Notes: generated by a model from the letters alone, not told the origin. Positions 47,701 to 48,810 are shown, numbered from the stretch's first letter. The stretch is DNA of 64,000 nucleotides from Lucinisca nassula (GCA_963580285.1 OY757011.1:155547245-155611244); one strand, 5' to 3'. Made by a program: numbers and translations.

Positions 47701-48810
47701 CTAGACACTGTAGAAATCACCATTCGTTGGCATTTCAGACCCTTACTGCAAGAACTGAGTCTGACATTTACAAAGAGTCGTTCTTCCCCCGAACCATTAG
47801 AGATTGGAATGCCCTTCCCGATTCAATTATTTGGACAGCTGAAAATGCTGATGATTGTGTAGCTAAATTTACCTCTTTGGCTAGAGCGAGGGACTAACTT
47901 AATTCCCACATCACCGGTCCTGGTGTATGAATGTCATTTGACGTGTCACCAGTAACAATTCTGATTTAGTGCAGAACTGACAGTAAAATTGCCCACCCAG
48001 CTTGTAAATGGAATGAACTAAAAAGCATATTTCTGTATGAACCCCATTACGAAAACACACCTTTAAAAATACATTGTACACTTTATCACTGAAAATATGA
48101 AAAAATTGAGATGAGAAATTGATATTTTTCTTATTTCTGCTCAAAATATAGATTGTGTGTACTCGTTAGAACCGCCTCATTGAGTCACTGAGGCGGTTCT
48201 AATGAGTACCCACAACCTATGTTTTTGCGCAGAAATAAAAAAAAGTTGTATACCCCTGTAAATCCCAGTTTTACTATATAAAAGTGGGGTTTATGGGGGT
48301 CAGAAATATATAGGCGTGTTTTCGCAATGTATCACGTGAACGAGTCGACTCTGTTAGTGGCCGAGATATCCTGGTTCTTTAATGAACAGTGAATAAATAA
48401 AGGTTTTATTATGTGTACTTTATCTGCAACTGAGTAACTTACTCATTAAATTCCAACCAATCAATAAGCTCCACATCATGGCACTGAATGTCCATGGCAA
48501 CACTTGAACAGTGTCAGTATACCAATGCAAAATAAACAGAAAAGAAAGAAAGTACTTTGCCAACAACAAATACAACTGGTTTCAAAAGCATGTGTTTGAA
48601 CATGGTCAAGAACAAAACACAAGGAAGATAAATATATTAGACACAGAAACATCCCATGTGATTCTAGGGAGATTATGTTGTTCCTGAAATCAATCTAGAA
48701 ACAGTACCTTCACATGCTGATGGTGGAGTTACAGGACCTTCATCGTCATCATCTGTGAATACTGTCACGTTGACAGAAAATAACACAAGAAACAAAACCT
48801 GTATTTTCAT
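4449..48810 (-). CDS. CNPY4: Canopy-family ER chaperone cofactor (CNPY3/CNPY4-like), complete, 7 coding exons
   Basis: Joining 48708-48810, 25755-25878, 21580-21720, 17896-17980, 14490-14607, 8672-8785 and 4449-4510 on the minus strand gives 747 nt with all phases agreeing: 248 residues plus stop, with GT-AG at every intron. Seen: a hydrophobic N-terminal signal peptide ending near residue 19, an acidic DDDD start of the mature chain, CEVC (C33/C36), then C90, C152, C180 and C192, the six-cysteine pattern of Canopy saposin-like proteins. Landmarks are [27 protein letters not shown] and FLC. The tail is lysine-rich and ends KEEL, a KDEL-like ER retrieval signal. Known of the family: CNPY3 (PRAT4A) assists Toll-like receptor folding with gp94 in the ER lumen; CNPY4 is its paralogue. 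GIPYELWD and ERKGSLR resemble CNPY4 slightly more, but a mollusc gene may predate the vertebrate split, so the symbol is provisional. Introns total about 43.6 kb and hold most of the repeats listed here. Confidence 0.93.
4591..4780 (+). repeat. TTAA-flanked MITE, family A (piggyBac-like)
   Basis: Flanked by TTAA at 4587-4590 and 4781-4784. The termini are CTCTTATCTTGCTG and CAGCAAGAGAAGGG, and the centre is a palindrome around AGTGTAGATCCAGATGAG. Family members elsewhere begin CCCTT and end AAGGG next to TTAA, the piggyBac signature. Confidence 0.7.
4795..5045 (+). repeat. MITE family B fragment and adjoining family-A-like palindrome half
   Basis: Contains GGGTGTCAGGTTTGTT, AAACAGTGTAGGACCAGGTC and a GACCTGGGTCCACACTGT inverted half, then a second palindrome half ending CTACATTGTTTAGCATTC. 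Confidence 0.5.
5062..5345 (+). repeat. SINE family S4 ('TTAAACCTCAAAC' tail), one copy
   Basis: Head CCTGCCCATCAGGGAGTGG, then CTGCATGGTGCTTCCACGC, GACATTAAACCTCAAACC and an AAACAAATAAAC tail. Same family as 33744-34038, where a target-site duplication shows retroposition. Confidence 0.7.
5575..5775 (+). repeat. Palindromic MITE family C, left part
   Basis: Begins ATTACGAAAACACGCC, the family-C terminus, and contains the central hairpin (arms around ATTGTGGGTAC and GTACCCACAAT, with GAACCGCCTC...GAGGCG inside). It is fused at about 5779 to the core array that follows. Confidence 0.65.
5779..7263 (+). mobile_element. Non-autonomous element with ~160-bp tandem core, interrupted by a 506-bp insert
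   Basis: Begins AAGAATTCCGCCGAAGG and ends at the hairpin GCGCC-ATGCTAATAGCA-GGCGC. Core units repeat 'TACAAAGTCAGTGAACCATA'-type sequence at ~160 bp. A second copy with the same ends lies at 20629-21409. The array is split by the insert at 6453-6958, and 7040-7200 holds more unique sequence between GAACGGACGAACG runs. Confidence 0.65.
6453..6958 (+). mobile_element. Unclassified 506-bp element, copy 1
   Basis: Same length and nearly the same sequence as the reverse complement of 18197-18702. It starts GTCAGGCTCATCGGAGTC and ends TTGTTTTACTTCT. The flanks ACTCTG and ACTTTG suggest a short target duplication. No terminal inverted repeats, tRNA boxes or convincing protein. A 161-codon open frame (6728-7213) runs through its end into neighbouring repeat and is not credible as a gene. 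Confidence 0.7.
7262..7368 (+). repeat. MITE family C, right part
   Basis: AAATAAGGTTTAGCCCTGTAAACCC-type segment, AGTGGGGTTCAAGGGGGTC, then GGCATGTTTGCGTGATG, the family-C right terminus. Confidence 0.6.
7369..7730. other. Intron sequence, nothing recognised
   Basis: AT-rich Canopy intron sequence without recognisable repeat ends, tandem units or a supported gene. The two overlapping short open frames at 7577-7808 extend into the adjacent MITE. Confidence 0.4.
7735..8035. repeat. MITE family C, rearranged copy with two central hairpins
   Basis: Two partial hairpins (7765-7800 and 7855-7925, the latter with GAACCACCTC-ATT-GAGGCGGTTC), then the CACTATGTCGCATGGGTGTG terminus at 7997-8030 in inverted order. 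Matches the subtype at 25888 and 28252. Confidence 0.6.
8036..8660. other. Intron, short direct repeat only
   Basis: CTTTGTCAATG(T/C)(G/A)ATGCTATTTCTTT occurs twice at 8235-8300. A decayed tRNA-SINE-like stretch may lie at 8040-8160 (CCGCCAAGGGGCG, CAGGCCGATCTGCG). No gene is supported. Confidence 0.35.
8672..8785 (-). CDS. CNPY4: Canopy exon 6 (last cysteine, acidic/lysine-rich linker)
   Basis: 2 + 111 + 1 nt between ttctag and the donor gtttgt, which is non-consensus at positions 3-6. It encodes A191, C192, LDEVFVPKG and an acidic, then Lys-rich, low-complexity tail. C192 aligns with the final conserved cysteine (x-A-C-L-x-E) of CNPY3/4. Confidence 0.9.
9225..10140 (-). repeat. Tandem ~150-bp core array, about six units
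   Basis: Units carry GTGTGAAGTAATATTAAAATCC, AATGTAGGCACTAGAGC and AGCCACAGTGACCTTGACCT. The reverse complement of the same unit forms the array at 56965-57850 in ARPC1 intron 1, and single units recur at 12015-12140 and 13330-13545. The short stretch 8790-9225 before it shows nothing recognisable. Confidence 0.7.
10289..10775 (+). repeat. Interspersed repeat with TTCATGGAAGTA palindromic ends
   Basis: TTTTATTTTCTGCCGTTCATG, then AACTTTGCTAGCGATCCGC, a TTA-rich microsatellite (10482-10528), ATTCTTTGTTCCTCGCC, GACGTCACTTGACGTCATTG-like sequence and TTCATGGAAGTATGAACTAC. A second copy is at 53815-54180 in ARPC1 intron 1. The 106-codon open frame here is a by-product. Confidence 0.65.
10776..11460. 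other. Intron sequence with A- and T-tracts, unassigned
   Basis: An A-tract at 10869-10887 and a T-tract at 11128-11138. CGATCCCGATGCGG-like inverted stretches around 11195-11245 (CGTGTCGATGCCGACGC / GCATCGGGATCGACAC) form a hairpin of unknown identity. Confidence 0.35.
11490..12005. repeat. Two family-C MITE copies around an AT dinucleotide tract
   Basis: A decayed hairpin at 11515-11575 (CTGCCTCATTGAGGCGGTTC); a (TA)n/(CATA)n tract at 11628-11682; a better copy at 11795-12005 with the hairpin GAATCGCCTAATCGAGGCGG and the right end GGCGTGTTTTGGTGAT. Confidence 0.6.
12400..12482 (+). mobile_element. 3' tail of a CR1-like non-LTR retrotransposon
   Basis: GACGTGTCACCAGTAAACAATTCTG followed by TGATTC repeats. 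The same phrase follows the reverse transcriptase relic at 47900-47965, where it marks the element's 3' end. Confidence 0.6.
12615..13115. repeat. Short repeats of GGTGGTCTTTGTTCACAGG type
   Basis: The phrase or close variants recur at about 12640, 12940, 13010, 13065, 13090 and 13100. A 20-nt direct repeat, GGTCAATGCTATTCAAAGCA, occurs at 12890 and 12917. Confidence 0.5.
13330..14150. repeat. Single ~150-bp core units followed by a second decayed ~150-bp tandem family
   Basis: 13330-13545 matches the 9225-10140 unit. From 13700 units of a different family repeat: AACTGAAAGGTTTCATCAC, ACTGTAAAGTTTCATCAA and ACTGGAAAGTTCCATCAA mark three of them about 170 bp apart. Confidence 0.55.
14161..14480 (-). 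pseudogene. Four decayed tandem copies of the 3' end of Canopy exon 5 with its splice donor
   Basis: Units start near 14161, 14234, 14337 and 14417. On the minus strand each ends like exon 5: CAAGACA(T)AG..., TAGAGACCACATTCTGGA..., GTGACCAAG|gt, versus exon 5's TAGAGATCACATCCTCAAC...GTGATCAAG|gtaagc. One copy reads [10 protein letters not shown] in the exon's phase next to the donor (exon 5 reads [10 protein letters not shown]). The copies lack the exon's 5' half and acceptor, and the copy at 14234 has an internal (GAT)n expansion, so they are probably not used. Confidence 0.65.
14285..14316 (+). repeat. (GAT)n microsatellite
   Basis: About ten uninterrupted GAT units inside one of the exon-5 copies. 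Confidence 0.9.
14490..14607 (-). CDS. CNPY4: Canopy exon 5 ([15 protein letters not shown] ... FLC)
   Basis: 117 + 1 nt between ttccag and gtaagc, encoding residues 152-190 with C152, the acidic [15 protein letters not shown] helix and FLC (C180). Decayed copies of its last ~75 nt with the splice donor lie directly downstream at 14161-14480 (separate entry). Confidence 0.94.
14926..15060 (+). repeat. MITE family A, decayed
   Basis: CTTTGCAAACAGTGTACATCC, AAGTAATCTGATTGGTTTAA and ATTCAGCAGGACAAG in family order; outer TTAA ends are lost. Confidence 0.5.
15296..15534 (+). mobile_element. tRNA-derived SINE, family S1, with 13-bp target duplication
   Basis: A tRNA-like head: box A TGGCCTAATGG and box B GGTTCGAGCC. 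The body carries TTCTGCAACGGAAGGTCAGG and CTTGAAAGGGCCGTAAAACC, followed by an A-rich tail. The 13-mer TAAATATACTGTG flanks it at 15283-15295 and 15535-15547. A young-looking copy. Confidence 0.85.
15548..16080. other. Intron sequence, nothing recognised
   Basis: AT-rich intron. Overlapping short open frames on both strands here (including one of 127 codons on the minus strand) have no recognisable domain and low-complexity composition. Confidence 0.4.
16085..17600. mobile_element. Non-autonomous element with AGGCTATACTAAATG tandem core
   Basis: Units share TTGGCGGCCATTTTGGTCA, CATATGAAATTTGACTTC and CGCCTCGGCGAGGCTATAC at about 16620, 17040 and 17360 (periods ~420 and ~320). It ends with GACAGACAGACTGACAGG and a CCGACTTCAGCCGGTCGC hairpin, in the style of other tandem-core elements here. 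Confidence 0.65.
17651..17851 (+). repeat. MITE family A, TTAA-flanked (touches no exon; 45 bp from exon 4)
   Basis: TTAA at 17647-17650 and 17852-17855; ends CCCTTGCCCTGCTG and CAGCAGGTCAAGGG; central palindrome with GATGGCTTCTGAAGAAGCC. Confidence 0.8.
17896..17980 (-). CDS. CNPY4: Canopy exon 4 ([13 protein letters not shown])
   Basis: 1 + 84 nt between atgcag and gtaagt, encoding residues 124-151. It contains GIPYELWD and SAEV, matching the family pattern KGVKV-x-x-x-IPYELW-x-x-x-SAEV. It ends in phase 0 before the cysteine that opens exon 5. Confidence 0.94.
18197..18702 (-). mobile_element. Unclassified 506-bp element, copy 2, with 8-bp target duplication
   Basis: Reverse complement of copy 1 at 6453-6958, the same 506-bp length and only scattered differences. 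The 8-mer CAGAAAGT lies on both sides (18189-18196 and 18703-18710). Internal landmarks: ATGGCCATATGGCC-type palindromes and GATTTAGACAAATAATTTG. Confidence 0.78.
18770..19350 (+). repeat. Two MITE family-B copies in tandem, partly decayed
   Basis: 18830-18965 and 19140-19345 each contain AGGGTGTCAGG-like sequence, the AGTG(C/G)AGGC...GGGCCTGCACTGTTTGCC palindrome and GGGTACCC near the end. Both are followed by an ~85-bp shared sequence (GGTTGCTGGTGTC, ATGTATTCA(A/C)TGAAGTGTC), so the block was duplicated as a unit. Confidence 0.6.
19690..20010 (+). repeat. Family-A/B palindrome remnants
   Basis: AAACAGTGCAGATCCAGATGATG ... GAGCCATCTCATCAGG ... CACTGTTTGCC at 19700-19795, and a shorter one at 19940-19992 (AAACAGTATAGGCAAAGATG ... 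ACACTGTTTGCC). The stretches 19350-19690 and 20010-20250 show nothing else I recognise. Confidence 0.5.
20255..20400 (-). repeat. Decayed copy of the hammerhead-carrying repeat
   Basis: Reverse complement aligns with 39052-39238 and 41692-41886: AATGGAATGAATGATAC versus the ATTGATTCCATTG region, GAGGCCTAATTGGCAGAAAC, CTAGCTA, and TTTTTAGTTCTATGG. The hammerhead core is broken: an insertion in CUGAUGA-GG and AAT where UAGUC should be. Confidence 0.6.
20629..21409 (+). mobile_element. Non-autonomous element with ~160-bp tandem core (same family as 5779-7263)
   Basis: Begins AAGAATTCCGCCAAAGG, has four units marked by CAAAGTCAGTGAACCATA variants, and ends GCGCCATGCTTAAAGCAGGCGC. Confidence 0.72.
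21580..21720 (-). CDS. CNPY4: Canopy exon 3 (ELRLIEA ... ETFQTLHGL)
   Basis: 1 + 138 + 2 nt between tttcag and gtaagt. It encodes residues 77-122 plus the split S76 and V123, including C90 (DPHIC), [12 protein letters not shown] and [16 protein letters not shown]. This is the most conserved Canopy block and alone identifies the family. Confidence 0.95.
21857..22150 (-). mobile_element. tRNA-derived SINE, family S2
   Basis: On the minus strand: a tRNA-like head region near 22150 (GGTTCGATACC box B at 22099-22109), AATCTTTTCTTTGGTCATTC, CTTCTGCTGATTCAAG, GTGCACTGTACTGGTTAACC, and a GACTGGGCCGTTAAAC tail. Full plus-strand copy at 42239-42530. Confidence 0.7.
22386..22475. repeat. Long imperfect hairpin
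   Basis: Arms ACTTATATGAGCGAGCAG...TTCTGGCGAG and CTCGCCTGAACC...CTGCTCGCATAGGCGATAAGT around a loop with CTGCGCAGATG. Similar GCGAGACTGCGCAG phrases recur at 39865 and 40450. Confidence 0.6.
22638..22842 (+). repeat. MITE family A, TTAA-flanked
   Basis: TTAA at 22634-22637 and 22843-22846; ends CCCTTGTCCTGCTG and CAGCAGGACAAGGG; central palindrome GATGGCTTCTGAAGAAGCCATC. Confidence 0.85.
23095..23163 (+). repeat. Fragment of the terminal block of the 1-3549 family
   Basis: GACGAAAGACGCCGGGGGTATG then AAGGTGAGCTAAAAATT, the same 3' end as at 100-116 and 3536-3550. Confidence 0.5.
23290..23415 (+). repeat. MITE family C fragments
   Basis: TTTCTTATTTCTGCTTGAAAAC, two copies of (T)ATGTTGTGGGTGCTCATTAG and AAGCGCCTCGGC. 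Confidence 0.55.
23505..23625 (-). mobile_element. SINE family S2 fragment
   Basis: AATCAGTACAGTGCACAAAC and CAGAATCAGCAGAAGGGAGG match 21975-22045. Confidence 0.6.
23853..25300 (-). mobile_element. Helitron-like non-autonomous element with ~158-bp tandem core
   Basis: Eight or so units, each with AAGGGCAGATAATTCAAAAAC, GTGTGATGAATGCACCTGTG and TTTAGGAGTTATGGCCC. Read on the minus strand, the 3' end is GGCGGGGGCATCCGGGTCC...ACTTTTTCTAGTTTTG (hairpin plus CTAG) and the 5' end TATGCCCCTGCCTATTGG. The same ends occur at 55972-57941 and 58043-60216. The 62- to 113-codon open frames follow the repeat period and are not genes. Confidence 0.7.
25393..25690 (-). mobile_element. SINE family S4
   Basis: GAGGTTTGACATCCCTGTCC...CATTTTGGAGACGTTGC...GAGATGAAATGACATCTC...GCATCATGCAGCCCATC...GGGCAGGGGC, the family read in reverse. 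It ends 65 bp from Canopy exon 2. Confidence 0.7.
25755..25878 (-). CDS. CNPY4: Canopy exon 2 (VCKYLAVEL region)
   Basis: The acceptor is tttcag|TTTGTAAATACC. The exon has 2 + 120 + 2 nt and encodes residues 35-75 and most of S76: [22 protein letters not shown], then [10 protein letters not shown]. Two donors are possible. gtataa after ATCAA (ending at 25767) keeps frame but drops YNTS; gtatgt at 25754-25749 restores the Y-x-x-S before ELRL that vertebrate Canopy proteins have (KYTKSDLRL type). I chose the latter. A MITE lies about 10 bp upstream of the acceptor. Confidence 0.9.
25888..26170 (+). repeat. Complete palindromic MITE family C, abutting the Canopy exon 2 acceptor
   Basis: Left end ATTACGAAAACACGCCCG, hairpin GAACCGCCTCAATGAGGCGGTTC at 26011-26033, and right part ending near GGACTTGTTCACGTGATGA. 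The left end is only ~10 bp from the exon 2 acceptor. Confidence 0.75.
26405..26740 (+). pseudogene. C-terminal relic of a non-LTR retrotransposon ORF2
   Basis: With several breaks, the plus strand reads [22 protein letters not shown] and [14 protein letters not shown], the Cys-x2-Cys...His...Cys motif often found at the C-terminus of non-LTR retrotransposon proteins. Stops and frameshifts are present. Confidence 0.55.
26855..27745 (+). mobile_element. Non-autonomous element: CAGTCGATGG...CCATCGC start, TTATGTGGCTA repeats, GACGGACA runs, terminal hairpin
   Basis: Starts AGTCGATGGCAAGCCATCGC, shared with 30438. It has a CAGACAGACGGACAGACGG run at 27055-27080, an AT-rich centre with recurring ATGTGGCTA/CACATAAAC, another such run at 27652-27695, and the hairpin CCCCACTTTTCGTTGAAAAACGTGGGG. 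Confidence 0.55.
27746..28115. other. Intron sequence, nothing recognised
   Basis: AT-rich; a short CAATCATTGT direct repeat at 27925-27950 only. Confidence 0.4.
28118..28606 (-). mobile_element. SINE family S1 interrupted by a family-C MITE (28252-28526)
   Basis: 28118-28250 holds the S1 body and tail in reverse (GGCTCTTTCAAGTTATTTC, CTGACCTTCCGTAGCAG) and 28527-28606 the tRNA-like head (GGCTCAAACCCC, TAACC-like box A). Between them is a MITE starting CATTACGATTACACACCC and ending TTCACTTGATG, so it inserted into an existing SINE. Confidence 0.75.
28607..29067. other. Intron sequence, nothing recognised
   Basis: No repeat ends or tandem units seen. Confidence 0.35.
29072..29290 (+). repeat. 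MITE family B
   Basis: Starts TTAACCCATTTTGTACTGG; hairpin AGATGCCGCAGAATGCGGCATCT at 29131-29153; then GACACCCCTAAATTTTG and AGGAGGAAGATTCAATTTGG. The right TTAA is degraded. Confidence 0.75.
29490..30190 (+). pseudogene. CR1/Rex-like reverse transcriptase C-terminal relic
   Basis: Reads [32 protein letters not shown], then with frameshifts [40 protein letters not shown] and [17 protein letters not shown] phrases. This is the end of a non-LTR RT plus the conserved C-terminal W-N-x-L-P block. Multiple stops, dead copy. Confidence 0.75.
30253..30329. repeat. Near-perfect hairpin
   Basis: 21-nt arms AACACTTGGTTCGTTGGATC(C) at 30261-30281 and the exact inverted copy at 30303-30323, with TCTTA/TAAGA pairing in the loop and partial pairing outside. 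It lies ~65 bp after the RT relic. Confidence 0.75.
30436..31580 (+). mobile_element. Non-autonomous element with ~155-bp tandem core (about five units)
   Basis: Starts CAGTCGATGGTATACCATCGC. Each unit has GTTTCAGAAGTGTAACTC, AATAGTTTAGAAGATATGGC and TTTGACCTTTGACCTTGG. It ends with CAGACGGACAGACGGACTG and the imperfect hairpin ATACCTGATTTTTC-TTC-GAAAAAGCGGGTAT. Short tracts like 31164-31373 are read through units. Confidence 0.7.
31581..31955. other. Intron sequence, nothing recognised
   Basis: Contains an A-rich stretch at 31610-31632; nothing else recognised. Confidence 0.35.
31960..32395 (+). repeat. Segmental duplication SD1, copy a
   Basis: Matches 36854-37285 along its length: AACGCAATCGGCAAGTTAGC, TTTGATGTTGTTTGAGAC, GAAAGCTTTGT, GCGTGGGCGGGA, then the MITE-C fragments GATACTCGTTAAAACCTCGA and the S4 fragment GGCTTGAGATGTCATTTC. 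Confidence 0.75.
32396..32560 (+). repeat. S4 fragment end and MITE-C fragments
   Basis: GACGATAAACCTCAAATCAAAC then AACCTCGAGGCGGTTCTGACC and TTGTGGATACTCGTTTAAAC. Confidence 0.55.
32605..32905 (+). mobile_element. tRNA-derived SINE, family S3
   Basis: Head GCGTGGTAGCTCAATGG (box A) and GGTTTGATTCCCG (box B), then GGTGTCCGAACATGCTCCGG, CACCGTCCT, TTACATGATTACTGTGTATG and a GACCGAT repeat end. Copies at 37573-37880 and 62228-62530. The head and the preceding CACTCGACATTGAATC are shared with the 37.5-kb copy. Confidence 0.75.
33005..33245 (+). repeat. Third partial copy of the SD2 block
   Basis: CACTTAATTGCTCGACTCGAC ... GGGTCCACACTTTTAAA ... AACCCTTATCCTGCTGAATAA aligns with 35338-35515 and 45475-45660. 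Confidence 0.6.
33250..33590 (-). mobile_element. SINE family S4 copies
   Basis: A short 3'-most piece (GCATCATGCAGCCCATG at 33269) followed by a longer copy 33302-33560 read in reverse. Confidence 0.65.
33706..34380 (+). repeat. Interspersed repeat (GCCGGATCCGGCGTA...) split by an S4 SINE
   Basis: 33706-33743 and 34039-34380 together match 54411-54870: GCCG(G/A)ATCCGGCGTA, TACGCC...GCGTAAA, GGATTATCGGTAATTTG, TTGAGAAAATGTC. The two halves share a TTTTTTACGCCAG duplication made by the SINE. Confidence 0.7.
33744..34038 (-). mobile_element. SINE family S4 with 13-bp target duplication
   Basis: Flanked by TTTTTTACGCCAG at 33731-33743 and 34039-34051. The sense strand is minus: TGCCCATAGGGGC head, GCAGAGC, GATCTAAG, CCACAAAATTGGGAGC, TTAAACTTCAAATC and an AAACAAACAAA tail. 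Duplication length and A-rich end are typical of L1/RTE-type target-primed insertion. Confidence 0.85.
34381..34860. other. Intron; ~50-bp tandem duplication
   Basis: The sequence CTTCAGATGTCTGT(A/T)AACTTTAGCC...CTGGCGAGTCGGAC is present twice in tandem at about 34736-34796 and 34802-34862. Nothing else recognised. Confidence 0.5.
34862..35030 (+). mobile_element. SINE family S4, 3' part
   Basis: AACTGGGCGGCAGGGATTGAAATG ... GTTTAACCTCAAATCATGTAAAC. Confidence 0.6.
36336..36565 (-). mobile_element. SINE family S1 with perfect 14-bp target duplication
   Basis: Flanked by GTGTAGGCTGGGAA at 36322-36335 and 36566-36579. Read on the minus strand: tRNA-like head with box B GGTTCGAGCC, GCAACGGAAGGTCAGG, and a T-tract on the plus strand that is the A tail. 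The empty site survives at 46378-46391 (GTGTAGGCTAGGAA). Confidence 0.92.
36640..36720 (+). repeat. MITE family B fragment
   Basis: AACAGTGTAGACCCCGATCAG ... CATTGCTTGCCAAGCC, the family-B hairpin; also in copy b near 46450-46595, where ~65 bp are inserted in it. Confidence 0.5.
36854..37285 (+). repeat. Segmental duplication SD1, copy b
   Basis: See 31960-32395; AACGCAACCGGCAAGTTAGC onward, including the same MITE-C and S4 fragments in the same order. Confidence 0.75.
37305..37545 (+). repeat. MITE family C
   Basis: Hairpin ATCGCCTAATCGAGGCGGTT at 37405-37424 with flanking ATTGTGGATACTCGTTAG / TAACGAGTACCCACAATC, and right end GGCATGTTTTCGTGAAG. Confidence 0.72.
37573..37885 (+). mobile_element. 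tRNA-derived SINE, family S3
   Basis: GCGTGGTAGCGCAATTG head, GGGTTTGATTCCCGG box B, GTGTCCGAACATGCTCCGG, ACGATAACTGTGTATGC, CATTTGACCGATCACAG end. Confidence 0.75.
37938..38342 (-). mobile_element. SINE family S4, one full and one partial copy
   Basis: GTTTGATTTCAGGTTTAACG ... GGGCGGGGGCC (37938-38235) directly followed by ACAGGTCATTTTGGAGACG ... CAATGAAACC (38247-38340). Confidence 0.7.
38343..38840. other. Intron sequence, nothing recognised
   Basis: Contains CGTGTATGACGTCATTC and GCGCATGCGC (a CRE-like and an NRF1-like site) at 38358-38395, but no gene or known repeat nearby. Confidence 0.35.
38845..39050 (+). repeat. MITE family C, right two-thirds
   Basis: Hairpin AACGCCTCGACGAGGCGATT at 38939-38958 between ATTGCGGGGAGTCGACAG and GAGTACCCACAATC; then AATGTATACCCCTGCAAACC. 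Confidence 0.65.
39052..39238 (+). repeat. Hammerhead-carrying repeat, copy 1
   Basis: ~187-bp unit from AGTGTAGATTATATTTTC to ACAGAACATACTGTA, >90% like 41692-41886 by eye. Near its ends CCTTTGGGAT and CCAAAGGATAACCC are partly complementary. The hammerhead is at 39106-39159. Confidence 0.8.
39106..39159 (+). ncRNA. Type I hammerhead ribozyme motif, copy 1
   Basis: Core CTGATGA (39117-39123); stem II GGCC-TAATT-GGCC (39124-39136); GAA (39137-39139); short stem III ACT-AGCT-AGT (39140-39149); cleavage triplet GTC, predicted cut after C39150; stem I GGGTAA (39111-39116) with TGGCCC (39151-39156), one mismatch (A39115/G39152), plus TCT/AGA beyond a bulge. All invariant core bases are present. 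Known: such short-stem-III type I hammerheads occur in Penelope-like retroelements and in small retrozyme-like repeats of metazoa, and act best as dimers because stem III is weak. It is on the strand opposite to Canopy. Confidence 0.82.
39234..39275 (+). repeat. Left partner of an inverted AATTAATT repeat
   Basis: CTGTAAATGACCAATTAATTCG is the near inverse of 41603-41631 (CCAATTAATTGGTCACCTAC). Possibly the two ends of a pogo/Tigger-like element spanning 39.24-41.63 kb, since GTTCGAATTA phrases recur just inside both. No transposase is seen. Confidence 0.4.
39276..41599. other. Intron between the hammerhead repeats, mostly unassigned
   Basis: Includes a T-tract (39704), a C-tract (40488-40505), GCGAGACTGCGCAG and GAGTCTTCGCTGATCGCATG phrases recurring at 39865, 40450, 41040 and 41110 that suggest a decayed dispersed repeat, and (T)n at 41368-41378 and 41470-41480. 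The best open frames (40107-40442 minus, 111 codons; 40141-40407 plus) overlap in antisense and resemble no family I know. Confidence 0.35.
41692..41886 (+). repeat. Hammerhead-carrying repeat, copy 2
   Basis: AGTGTAGATTATATTTTC to ATAGAACATATTA, same orientation as copy 1, 2.64 kb downstream. Confidence 0.8.
41764..41817 (+). ncRNA. Type I hammerhead ribozyme motif, copy 2
   Basis: CTGATGA (41775-41781); stem II GGCC-TAATT-GGCC (41782-41794); GAA (41795-41797); stem III ACT-AGCT-AGT (41798-41807); cleavage predicted after C41808; stem I GGGTCA (41769-41774) with TGGCTC (41809-41814), all six positions Watson-Crick or G-U. Stem I differs from copy 1 at two bases. One restores pairing (C41773-G41810, where copy 1 has A/G); the other is neutral (G-U for G-C). 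This supports a structural RNA. Confidence 0.85.
41960..42100 (+). repeat. AAGAATTTGCTCC hairpin repeat, partly duplicated
   Basis: GTCTACTCTAAAAGGGGA-AGAATTTGCT occurs twice, then the inverted half GGAGCAAATTCTTTACTTTAAGAGTATACCCC. Single hairpins of the family lie at 35197-35242 and 45350-45410. Confidence 0.65.
42239..42530 (+). mobile_element. tRNA-derived SINE, family S2
   Basis: CTGTGGTAGCTCAGTCGG (box A) and GGGTTAGATACC (box B position), TTCATGCTGATTCAGGAAGG-like CTTCCGCTGATTCAGGAAGG, GTGCACTGAACTGGTAAACC, GACTGGGCCGTTAAATAC tail. Confidence 0.78.
42669..42890 (+). mobile_element. tRNA-derived SINE, family S1, with 13-bp target duplication
   Basis: AAAGATCGCTGGG flanks it at 42656-42668 and 42891-42903. 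Head GGGCCTCCGTGGCTTAGTGG, TTCTGCAACGGAAGGTCAGG, CTTGAAAGGATCGTAAAACC. Confidence 0.88.
43290..43760. mobile_element. SINE family S4, an inverted pair
   Basis: 43318-43440 in reverse sense (GATTCGCAGCACTTTGTCTG, GTCGGTTTCAGCTCATGC) facing 43448-43745 in plus sense (TAGATTTGGCTGCATGATGC ... GGACGTTAAC). The 42.9-43.28 kb and 43.76-44.45 kb flanks show nothing I recognise apart from an A-rich tract at 43830-43853. Confidence 0.6.
44455..44741. repeat. Paired (TC)n and (GA)n tracts flanking ~187 bp
   Basis: (TC)n at 44455-44516 and (AG)n at 44704-44741 are mutually complementary and could fold together. An S4 scrap (GTTTTGTGGGACTTTTACCC) follows the first tract. Confidence 0.8.
44817..45105 (-). 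repeat. Palindromic MITE family C, complete
   Basis: Left CATCATGAAAACAAGCC, ACCCCACTTTATATAGTAAA, hairpin GAACCGCCTCATCGTGGCGGTTC at 44949-44971, right GGCATTTTTTCGTGATG. Opposite orientation to most other copies. Confidence 0.75.
45255..46755 (+). repeat. Segmental duplication SD2, copy b (empty SINE site)
   Basis: Collinear with 35090-36855, without the S1 SINE. It carries two short insertions relative to copy a near 46475-46540 and 46645-46682, and an S4 SINE (45836-46118) at the same place as copy a. Confidence 0.8.
46755..47015 (+). repeat. Two tandem ~125-bp units
   Basis: GTAAGTATTGATTAC, TCTGGTGT(G/A)GCGTGTCAGTG and TCTGCTCTTTAATGAACCGACGGGA occur twice (46752- and 46877-). The unit end CTAACTTGCCGGTTGC is the inverse of the start of SD1. 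Confidence 0.7.
47224..47965 (+). pseudogene. CR1-like non-LTR retrotransposon, RT C-terminus with one frameshift, and 3' tail
   Basis: 47224-47637 reads [51 protein letters not shown] and GKLKWESL, the thumb and C-terminal region of a non-LTR RT. After a frameshift near 47610, 47598-47897 continues [43 protein letters not shown] and ends with a stop. GACGTGTCACCAGTAACAATTCTG then closes the element. A related copy lies in reverse at 52300-53015. 5'-truncated, inactive. Confidence 0.85.
48044..48335 (+). repeat. Palindromic MITE family C, complete
   Basis: CATTACGAAAACACACC left end, hairpin GAACCGCCTCATTGAGTC/CACTGAGGCGGTTC at 48171-48198, right end GGCGTGTTTTCGCAATG. It lies in Canopy intron 1, ~110 bp from the possible cassette exon. 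Confidence 0.78.
48443..48502 (-). CDS. Possible 60-nt cassette exon of Canopy (unconfirmed)
   Basis: Between ctgttcaag and the strong donor gtaagt, 205 nt downstream of exon 1. Exactly 60 nt and open in the phase that exons 1 and 2 impose, so inclusion would keep the frame and insert ~20 mostly hydrophobic residues ([20 protein letters not shown]) between C33 and C36, breaking CEVC. The acceptor is weak. A different frame reads [18 protein letters not shown] after a Kozak-like GCCATGG. No homologue recognised. Confidence 0.25.
48708..48810 (-). CDS. CNPY4: Canopy exon 1 (start codon, signal peptide, first CE of CEVC)
   Basis: The ATG at 48810-48808 opens 34 codons plus one base. Residues 1-19 are M-K followed by a Leu/Phe/Val-rich core and V-F-T, a typical signal peptide. 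They are followed by four aspartates, the likely start of the mature protein, and by a Pro-Pro-Ser-Ala-Cys-Glu stretch matching the family's L-P-S-K-C-E. The donor is GAAG|gtactg. The final G joins TT of exon 2 to make the valine of CEVC, which fixes the phase. Confidence 0.92.
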